Source: Cyanoderma ruficeps
Lineage: Eukaryota > Chordata > Aves > Passeriformes > Timaliidae
DNA: 64,000 bases
Direction of reading: 5' to 3'
Assembly: GCA_008694505.1 (NCBI GenBank)
Contig: VZDJ01000041.1
Location: forward strand, 3,304,417-3,368,416
Under the pieces are notes generated by a model. That model was not told where the DNA came from, did not search any database, and was given only the letters and a program-made list of their open reading frames with translations. Of the stretch, positions 35,901 to 46,300 are shown piece by piece. The position numbers and the translations under genes were made by a program. Positions within the stretch are counted from its first letter, which is position 1, and each line of letters begins with the position of its first letter.

Positions 35901-38685
35901 CAAACACACAGAGGCAGTTTAAATAGTTCTAGTCCAATTATCACCCAGTTGTGCTATATCCCTCAAGGGCAACTATAGGAGATGATATAGGAAGTGATGA
36001 AGCTGTCAATAACACATGCAGACTGAAAATCTTACCCCTTTATATTCTTTTAGGATGTACCCTAACAATCTGAGTCTAGGCTTCTATTAAATCTAGTTGC
36101 AAGGTTTCTCATAAAAACCCCTCCTAGAAAAAAGCTGTGCAGTGAATTAATCTGGAAGAAAAGCCTCTTAAAACCCAAGAAAAGCCAGAATCCATGCTCC
36201 AAACCCATTGGCCGCCATCTCCCAAAAAAAGAAGCCCACACCAATGCCAAAATAGACATGGACGGCAGCACACCCCATGGAAGCTTTGGAAATGCTGAAA
36301 AACACAATCAATCTACTGTCAATCTAATGCAGAGTTCAGCCATAAACAAGCCTGGTCTCAGCTTAACATCTTACTGCATACTGGCAGGGCCAGTGACTGT
36401 GCCCCACTCCTAGCTTGAAAGAACAACATGGAATCGAGCATAGAAAAAGAAAAAAAAAGATACCATACTGGAAGTGTTCAGAGTATCCTGCACCCTCCCT
36501 GTCCTCCAAACAGTAAAGGTCCTTTGGGTTCTGCTTTTCTTGGAATCACAAGATGTCCCAAGTCCTCAGAGCTCTTGGGCACCACCATCACCAGCTATGA
36601 ACCCAAATAAATTTATGCCTCCATAGTAGACACAAGGAGAAGGAAAGCACAAGGTGGACAAATATACCCGAGGGCTCAGGGGTCCTATCAGAGGGAAATA
36701 CAGCTCCAAGGCTGACTTTTCCACTCCTGGGCATTGCCATGGAGTCTGCACTTGCTATGAAAGAGAAAGGGCAATGAAACAGCTCAAAAGGAGGCTATGT
36801 TCTACTAGCGATTGCAAAAACATACCCAAATTCTCTGTGATCTGCTGCCATTCTGGATTCAGTGGCTTCTTGAAGATGAGGGTAAGCAGCCTCCCTGCAA
36901 TGTTCTGATCCAGGAGGGCAGAGGTAACTACCCAAGTCAGTCTCTCAGTCTGGCTTTCCCTGGAAACCTGCAAGGGCATCAGCTTCTGCTAAACAACTGA
37001 AAAACAAAGTGGTAAGGACATAGACTGTTGTTGCTATATACAATCTGGGGAACTGGGCCCCATACAAAGATTTCACTGAATTTAAAAATTGTAAGCACCC
37101 CCCACAAACTGCGATTTGGACAGCATTCTGTAACAGGGAGTTTAACTGCATAATTTTCAAAAGGAAGCAAAATAATTTCGGTGTGGTGGATAGTCCTCTA
37201 CTGGCAACAGGTTACCAGTTCCAGTTCTATCCCCACATTCCAGCACTACAAGAGATCGATATAGAAAAATCTCAGGCACTAACTGCACAGCTCTATTTCA
37301 AACAGAGCAAGGTAAGAGAGGGGGAAGGAAAACACTACTTGGAGGAATGGTGCACTTAAAGGCAATACAAAGCATCCTCTTGAGTGTATCACACGTGGGT
37401 ATGATTCCCAAGGAAAGAGAAGAAAGGGATATGTGAAGCAGCTGTAGGACTAACTGACAAAGTGAGGAGAATCAACTTCTACAGAAACTGACAGGCATGG
37501 TTAATAGGACGTATACCTAAAAATCGTTTACACAAAAGCATATTATAATTTCAGTTAAAGGACTAGATAAAATTGGCAATGCTCATTAGTTAAATTTGAA
37601 TGTAGACTGACTCACTTTCGTCTGACATAAAAAAAGATAATGGAACCACTAATGTTCAATCCACATTAAAAATTGCTTTTGGCCAAGTTCTCATTTCCTT
37701 TATAATACCTGTAGCATCTAAGAAAATAGCCAAATCTGATGATACAGCAAGATTTATTTTTTTATTTCAATAAAATTTCTTCTTAAATATTTTAAATTGA
37801 AGAAGTTGCTTTCCTGGTTCCAATTTTAATAATTTTTCACTTGAAATTTTTCATACTTTCCCTGCAAATCAGATCTATTCTTTAGCTATTCAGACATTTT
37901 CATCACTATTCCTCTTCTTCCACCTCAGTCTCAAATACTTACAGCCAACGCCAGACTTCTACATATGTGAATGCAACCATCCCAATATCACCTTCTCTGA
38001 AGAACAGCTTCCTCAGTTCCAGCAACAAGCACAATGCTTCTGTGCTGTCATTCTTCCAGAACATCCAAGACTGTAGTATTTCTTCCACATTTCTTCAAGT
38101 TTCTGTGTTATTTACTTACTAGTCACTTCAAAATTGCAATTGTCTCTGAACTCTACCCATGCACCCAATGTTTTCTGCATTAAACTGTGATCAGATTTTA
38201 TTTTTTTTTTTATCATCAGAATTTCATTAGTGTTCTCAGAGAAGAGAACTTACTGCCATGGTTCCTCATGGGAAATATTTTTCCTGTACCTTTTAACCTG
38301 GTTGGGTCTCTGAGTTCAGCCTGACAGGGTCCTAAGCAGTAAGGACAGTGCAGTCTCTAGGATGGAGAGATACCAGCTCAGAGAAGCTTCCTGCTCCTTG
38401 GATCTTGAGCTACTCCAGGGGGTTACTGATGAGCTCCAAACACATTCCAAGACTTTGTTTTCCCTCTGTTTCCTATTCCCTCCACACCCGTATTTAATAC
38501 TGTTGCTCACACCATGCTCACCTGCCCAAGCACTTTTGACGCATTTTATAAAGCAGCATTATGTTTAGACTGAAAACAAAACCACTAAAAAAGATGCAGC
38601 ACTCCCCCTCCATTCCAGGTATAAAAAAAACTGACTCAGGAATTCAAATTCATTTACAATTTTGGCCAATATTGCCTGGATCATC

Positions 38686-40170
38686 TTTATTAAGTACTGT
38701 ACATACTTGGAATACAAAACATCGTGGTCTTTTTTATTGAATTTCTTCTCTTTACATTTCTGCCAGCAGTACTTTGATTATACTGACCCGTATTCAACAG
38801 CACCTTAGAAAGAGTAGAATTTCAAGTTGGAAAAGAGGAAAAACTAGCAATTGTCAAAAACAGGGAAATACTAAAATGTCTATTAAATTTTATTAAATGC
38901 ACACAAAAAATACTAAAAGTAAAAATTTCATTATTCAGTACCAGTTGAGATACTTGCTACAGTACTTTTTACAATCAAGTAGTTAGCAGTGTTCTACTGC
39001 CAGCTACAAAAACATGAAAATCATATTAGTGCTTGTGCAGTTACTCAGAGCAGTTAAGAGGCAATTGAATAGAAAAAGGCTAACTAGGTACCAAATAAAA
39101 CATTGCTACCCAAATATTCAGAAAGCATTTTTCAAGTACAATTAGTACAAAACATTGATATTTCAACCCTATTTTGAATCTATAAATAGACTGTAAAATT
39201 AAAAAAAAAAAATTTAAAAAAACATAAAATCACATATTACCAGGCAAGAGATCAACTGGGCATAGAATCCCGTGTAAACAAACCTGACAACAGTACAGCA
39301 GTAAAGTGTCTCCATAGCACAAACTGAATATTATTTTCAAAAGAAAACAATCTAAAATTCACACCTTCTTACAATTTTCAATACATAACTTCTAAGCCAT
39401 TTTCACGCTCATTTTAGCTGGTTAGCTGTACTCATCCTTTGACTGGAAATGCGGCACAGTCTCTTCCACTTCAATTATAATATTGAATTTCAGATTTTGC
39501 CATGAGAAAAGAAGACTCAGGATGTTCCCTTTAATAGGAACAGCTCATACATGTTACAAAAAAAAAAACCACCTCTTTATCTCCACAGGTTTGAAGCATG
39601 AAGGTTCTTACTGCAAATGGGAGGCACAGCTGCTGTAAACTGAAAATCTATCAATTTGGTTTGAACATCAAGCACCAACATGGCTGGTTTCATTTTTCAA
39701 ATGAAGAATGCCCCTGCTTCTTCCCATTCTGCACTAAATGAAAATCCTTGCATCGCACCAAAAAAAACCGGGTTTTTTGCATCTTACACAGTTGTGTCCA
39801 TGGCTAGAGAGCATTCAGCCATCAGCCTTGGCATAAAATATAATTTCAAAGTATTATACGCTTATTCTTTCTTCCTTATTAATATTAATTTCAACTAATT
39901 TGAATAAATCTGAATATATTTTCCTTATAAAACTGGAAGCAACATACTTAATATGCAAATCAAGATTTAAGGATTATAATAATGCTTATTAAAAACAAGA
40001 TTGAATGCAAGTTCCTTTGAAAAAAACATGCATAAAAGTACACAAATATACATGAAAACATCATGAATGCAACAATTAAATATAACTCACAGCTTAATGG
40101 CTGTCAGACAAAGCAGAATTTTCTTCCCAGCGTAATAAATTGATTATCTTTGCAACATTCAGCCCATTAA
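38686..40170 (-). other. APAF1: APAF1 3' UTR (extent inferred)
   Basis: This is AT-rich non-coding sequence after the APAF1 stop on the minus strand. The first AATAAA hexamers met downstream of the stop are at 38889-38894, 38733-38738 and 38686-38691 (TTTATT on the plus strand). I place the 3' end at or near these, giving a UTR of about 1.3-1.5 kb. The exact cleavage site cannot be seen. Confidence 0.5.
38733..38738 (-). terminator. APAF1 poly(A) signal candidate
   Basis: AATAAA on the minus strand, one of three clustered hexamers (others at 38889-38894 and 38686-38691) that first appear about 1.3 kb after the APAF1 stop. Confidence 0.35.
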
Positions 40171-40314
40171 TCAGAACTTCCTTAATACATAAAGAATGCC
40201 AAGATTATCAACAGTCACATATATGTTGAAATTAGGGGACACATGTATTGACTTGAGATTTGTTCCATTTGTGTAGAAGGTTTGTAAGGATTCTCCAGTA
40301 GTAACATTCCACCA
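40171..40314 (-). CDS. APAF1: APAF1 last coding exon: final WD unit and stop
   Basis: This is 47 codons plus TGA (minus strand; stop at 40173-40171). It reads WWNVTTGESLQTFYTNGTNL, continues to VTVDNLGILYVLRKF and stops. The acceptor is TTTTTTATAG. It aligns to human residues 1201-1248. The extreme C-terminus (VLRKF) differs from the human ending that I recall (ILQTLE) and is one residue shorter. Confidence 0.93.
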   Translation of the reverse strand, partial: WWNVTTGESLQTFYTNGTNLKSIHVSPNFNIYVTVDNLGILYVLRKF

Positions 40315-43300
40315 CTATAAAAAATAATAAAAACACACTTTCAGTTAGGTGAAGGAAGTTCAGAATAAAATCTATTAAAAGACTTAATATGACCCAGTTG
40401 ACTGTTTTTAACAAAGAGGTAGAATTAAAAATGAAAACATCAAATTAATTAACATGAAAAATAAACTATTTTTAAGCAGAATAAGTTTAGGACTAACTAC
40501 TAAATATAAGGCTTTCAGATGAAAAGAAACTTCAGGAAGACTGAAGCTGTTAAATCTCAAGAAGACGTACAAAGTAAATTGAGATACTGCCCCTTACCCC
40601 ATCACAAAATGCAATCAATAGACATAACTGCAATATAGCCAAACTTTTAAAAATTATGTATTTTCATATAACCAAATGAATACATGAAACACATTGCCAG
40701 ACAACTGAAGTTACAGCTGAATTAAAAACTTAGCTGGCAAACAAGAGGATTGATTTGAAATCATCTGCAGTTTTTTTAGTAGGACTGACTTTTTCAGTGA
40801 GATTACAATTAATATTTTTTGGAATAACACAGTAAGCACTAACAACAAAGAAACCAAGAAACCTTCAATCATCAGTTTACCGCAGTCTGAAATTTCACAT
40901 TTCTCAGAAAAACTGCAGACCAATGCAAAACTGGACCTAACACAACCCAGCACAAAGCTGTTACTCCATTGTGCCAGTAAGAAGTCTACCCTCTGTTCCT
41001 GCAGCATTTAAGTGCAGCAGCAAAATATCAAAACAGATTACCTTCTGCTTGGATCACATTGAAAAGCAGATGGTATCAGTACTTTTTAGCTTACTCATCT
41101 CATGAAATATGTAACGTTATAGTTGTGTGCATAATACAGATTTGCAACTACACAACTACAATGCTCTGATTAAAAAAACTGTTCCTAAAGTATCTTACTT
41201 GATGGAGAAACCCTCAAAAAAAGAAAAAAAATAACGAAAAATGGATCTTAATGAGCATTTGAACCTTTGTTCTGAATAAATGAGCAGGTGCTGTGCCAGT
41301 GAGTACCACTCACACAGCAAGTTCAATAGTACACAGGTGGATACACCTCATCTGTGGCTGACTCATTCATTTAAAGGTGTCGATCATGTAAGTCTACAGT
41401 CCAACTCAGTCCAGTTTTTAGGGGTCCAGACTCCTGACATGTTCTGGACTTTCCCTGACTAGTATCGCCCTGCAAAATGGCTCTCTTTGTGTGTGTTTTT
41501 CCATGCACACCATACACATCCATCTGTAGATCCTAAAAGAGAAGCAGAAATACTATACTTTCAGAAGACATCGCAACTGAATATGGTCCCATGACTGGGA
41601 AAAGACAATTTTATACTCTCACAGAGAGCAAAGGTGGTACTGGGAACTACAGGTCAGTAATCTTCACTCCTGTGTCCAGGATTATTATGGAATAAGTTTT
41701 CTGAAGTCATTTCAAGTCCCATGAAAAACAAGGATGTGATCTTGAACAACTAGCAGAGATACACCACAGGTAAATCACGCTGAACCACCCAAGTGACTTC
41801 TGCTGACAATAATGGTGTCTCTCCAAACAGCATGGCAAGACCAGTGGATGTGAGCAACCTTGACTTTAGCCAGACCATGGCATCCCTATGGTCTCCCATA
41901 GCATCCCTATGGTCAAACTGGAGGAATCAGGACTGGCTGAGTGGAATGCAAGGCATGTAACAAACTGAGTGGGCTGTTAGTTCAGTCAGAGTTAGTTCAG
42001 TGTGTTGAGCCCTGCCCAAATACAAGAAAAACACTGACAAACTGGAGCAAGTCCAGCACATGGTCATTGAGGTGGCTGGACACCTAGAAGAGATGTTAGG
42101 GAAGACAGAGTACTGCATTTGTTTAGGAGGCTGTCTCCAACTGCTAGTAAGAGGGCTAGAGAGAGTTAGAGTCAGCCCCTCCTTTCAGGGCCCAGAGGCA
42201 ACCCTGTTGGATTGGGGGACAATATTGGATGGGGAAAGGCCCTGAACAATTTTTCCTAACACTGCAAACTGCTTCTAGCAAGGGGCTGGACTAGATGAAT
42301 TCCAGAAGTCCCTAACATCCTAAATCATTCTACAGTCCAAGAAGCATCACAACACCATACTGTGCAGCCGCAAGATAAAATGAAGAGGAAGCTAGAAACA
42401 CAAAGTACGTCTTGTTCTTTAATATAAAATGAACATCAGAAGGTGCCTTCAAAACTAACTTAGAAAATTCAACTCTTTGTTACACCGTTACTGACTTCAA
42501 AGAATTAGTTTGATAGCATGTCTAACAGCTAGACAATGACCAACAATCAGCTAAACTCCAACCCTCTGAGGTGAGAACTTTGCCAGCTGTCATTCCACAC
42601 GCACACAGGAAACACACAGCTTTCTGAAAACAGGTGTTGGCTATCACAAGTGGAAATAAAAAAACAACATAAAACCTCATGAGAAATCTAAAATTAAGAA
42701 GAACCCGTTTCCAGACTGGAAAAAAGGCCACCTCTTCACCTTCCCAGAAAAACATATGCCCAAGAGATGCCTGAATCTATGAAAGACTGCTGAAAACACT
42801 GGTTTCCTCCAAATATTACTTATAAAATGTCCATCAAGGCAGAAAATCATCACCTGCTATTTCTTCTGAACGTCTACTTATGACAAAATTTAAACCAAAA
42901 AAAAANAAGAAAAAGAAAGAAAGAAGCCTGATACAGAGCACTTTTCTACTCATTATAAAGAACACAATTGCTGCCAAAATTGAATGACTATCAAGGCAGA
43001 CAAAAATGACTAGAATCCTTAAAATTAAAGATGCTAAGGAAGGACACTGCAAATAAAAATCTGAAATCAATAAAAATGGAATGTATGGGGTGAAAACAAA
43101 CCATTCTTAAAGACTTTTTCAGGGGACTTGCAGAAATGAGAAGTGAAAAGTGCCAGACCACCACAAAAGTGAAGCAGCTTTGTGTTAAGTAAAATGTTTT
43201 ATGTTTGTCTAATTAATTAGTCTTAATTCTCAGAGTACTGCCATTTAATAAGGTATGACAGGATATTTTATTATTTCAAGGCTTACCTTAAGATAGCCTC

Positions 43301-46300
43301 CAGATGACACAAGCATTTTACTGTCAGGAGAAAAGGAGAGGTCTGTTACCCAACCCCCATGTGTTGGTTCACCTTCATCTACAGTAACTGGGGAGCAGAA
43401 GTGAAGTAATGCACCTGTTAAAACGTCCCAAATCTAAAAAAGAGGAGAGAGTATTAATAGAAGGAAACTTAAAAGAGAAAAAATGCCTCAAGTAAGGAAA
43501 CCCGAAATGCATTTTTCTGCATTAGAGGGAAAAAAACCCCTTGCAAATAGGTATTCTACTTGAAGTGACAAAATAATTTTTAAAAAACCTTGTCTTAGAA
43601 CTGTATCTTACATAGAGGATTTAATCACGCATGCAATTCACAGTAGAATTATTATTAAATCATGTGAATTTGTTCCTAAACATTCATGGAACATAAATCT
43701 GTCAATATGGTTACAAATTACTGCCTCATGTGGCAAACTTTGCTATTTTCACCCTGCTGTTCACCGCAATGCTAAGGAATTAAGACATGCAAAACACAAA
43801 CCATAAGAACTCTTCTGTCTGCGAACTGACAATCAACTGATTTATAAAATAACATCAAGATCAGAGCAGTACCCTTATTTCTCCTTTATCATCTCCAGTG
43901 GCCAGTAGTTTGTTATTAGGAGAGAAAGTACAGCACCGCACACAGGCCTCGTGGTCTTTCAGTTCATGAAGAACAGATGAATTTTCAAAGCTCCATATCT
44001 AAATGGAAAACATTACAGAGCAGTGAAAGACAAGTTCAAAACCAATCGTGATTTCTTTCTAAAAGGCATTAGTGTTAAATTGTAGCTAAGACTTTTTATA
44101 GATATGCACATTTGTATGCAAATTTATGAAAATGCATTATACTGTAGAGTCTGGTTTTCTTTTTTATTACCTGAATCACACAAGAATGCACTTGCTACGA
44201 ATTACTGAAGTGACTGCATGTATCTTTCCTTGGAATAAACGTGTGAATGAAACCTATATATTTACAAGAACGTTTAAAAAGCTGTTCATAGAAATAGGAT
44301 TCATCAATCACTTGAAAGTTATATTTTAGAAATCTAATGTAATGCTTTAGCAACATAATGGGGCGCCCCAGTTCACTTTGTGCACCTTCTTTCTGAACCT
44401 ATGAACAGATACTTCACTGGAAGTCTCAGAATTTTTTTTTAACTTTACAGATTAAGAATGTCAGGCTATCAGCAAATCGATACAGAGAAATAAACAAAGT
44501 GTTCTGCACAAAGCTCTGCATTAAACATGCATTTTATTTGTACAGCAGCCACTAAGTTACATCCAAGATCAATTGCAAATGATTGCAACAGCTTTAAAAA
44601 CATGTTGATGGATACAGGAAATTTAAAACTAGAAATACAACTTATTCAAGGATAACTTGAATAAACACTAGTTACCTCAAAATAAAAAATATAGATTATT
44701 TTTCAGGACAAATAAGACACCACTTTTATCTCTGTACAGAAGGTAACCAACCTTTGCAGTTTTGTCAGCAGAAGCAGATGAAAATTTACTACCATCAGGT
44801 GAAACAGCACAGGAAAGAACAGCACCTCCATGACATGCAAAATCTTTTTCTGGCTTTCCAGTAGTGATATTCCAAACCTACCACACATACAGAAAAAAAA
44901 GGTTACTTCTGTAACACAGTAAAAAGGTTAAAACACTTGCATCTTGCACAACAATATACTGGGGATAAAACTCAGCTACATAGTTCTAATGTGGACAACA
45001 TTTCATTATACCCACTGGTACAGTTAAAATACAAGTGTAGATTTTACTGAAAATAAAAAAATCCAAAAATCTTAAAAGTCAGCTTACACCTTAAGATTGA
45101 TTTAGTAAACTGTCTGCCCGCACAAAATGTAGGAAATACCAAATGTTACAAGAGACAGTCAAATGCGTTTGATGTGATTTCTCAGTTCACAGCCTTTTAC
45201 TCACCTTAACAGTTCCATCGAATGACCAAGACAGAATTTTTGAATTTTCCAGAAGTCTAAAATCCTTGATTGCTTCCTTGTGCCCTCTTAGAAACATACA
45301 TTCACTCAACTGCCAATTCCATACCTAACCATAAAAATCAAAAACATTTTTTTAAAAAAAATGAAACGGCACACATAAAAAGCACGAACTAACTTTTTAT
45401 TTTTAAGTAACAGGCCTAATAACAAATTCTTATGGTGGTGGTGATTAATTAAAATGTTAGATATTGCAGTGGTCCATAATGGAGATGCTGAAGATTAAGG
45501 GTGCCATAGTATTTCATGGTCAATCTATGACAGAGTGTCCTATAATACACATATAATCTTATTCGCGAAATGAATTTGACACTTAAAATTCACTGATAAT
45601 TAAAAAAAAAAAAAAAGGCAAACCAATAACTTTCGGGTACCTCAGTAGTTTGGGGTATTAAACCTTTGATAATAACAACATATAGACTTATTTCACCTGG
45701 CAGACCTCATGTTTTGCTTACTTAAGTTAGATTTCTTTTGTATTTTTAAAGGGCATTTTTTATTGAACTGCCATTTTGCTTTGCCTTTTTATAACAAAAT
45801 GACACTTTATTTTTACTTCAACTATTCACTGCAAAATGAGTTAAGTGTAATTTTTTTCTACAGAAGCTATTAAGCATCAATTTATTTTAAACAGCGATGA
45901 TTGGATGGTTTTCAAAGGAACAGGTTTCCTGCAGCAGGGTGAACAGAAAGCAGCGAGCGCAGGGGACAGTCCTGGCGGCTTAAGCGAGGTGCTGCCCACC
46001 AGAGGGCGCTGACGGGCAGCAGGAACGCTTCCCACCGCAGACCCGGAAGGATCCCGAGGCTGAGGATCAGCACCCCGGAGCGCTTTGGAGGTTTTATTCA
46101 AACTCCAGGTACGGCTGCGTGGGCTGACGGCTCCTGAGCAGCGGGACCACGTGTTTAGGGATCCCGGCAGCACTCGGAAGTGCTCTGCAGGACAGACTAG
46201 GGCTCAGCAAGCTCAAACTGAGACATCGATCTTTACTGCAGAACTGCACCCGAGGTGGATAATGCTAAACACGGACACACCAGAATGCACCTCTGGAGCA

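Larger units (their letters stand above)
24963..38685. other. Intergenic region between convergent ANKS1B and APAF1
   Basis: There are about 14 kb with no recognisable gene on either strand. It contains an ERVL-type solo LTR (26641-27295), a 44-bp tandem duplication (27777-27862), a CR1 tail (29555-29693) and an (AAAAG)n stretch (about 29881-29907). Open frames of up to about 110 codons are scattered through it (for example 26710-27042 inside the LTR and an ATG-less frame at 37024-37353); none shows a recognisable domain. The segment 25380-26640 is GC-richer and may hold older repeats that I cannot name. Confidence 0.65.
40315..43286 (-). other. APAF1: APAF1 last intron
   Basis: This 3-kb intron carries an antisense CR1 copy (about 41610-42345) and a purine-rich microsatellite with the single assembly N (42906). 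The rest is AT-rich with nothing recognised. Confidence 0.75.

Noticed and set aside
36654..36908. Donor-like AAGATGAGG|GTAAGC at about 36882 as the end of a duplicated ANKS1B exon
   Set aside because: The similarity to the ANKS1B exon end at 1073-1087 is limited to about a dozen bases. The upstream codons do not encode any part of the PTB domain.
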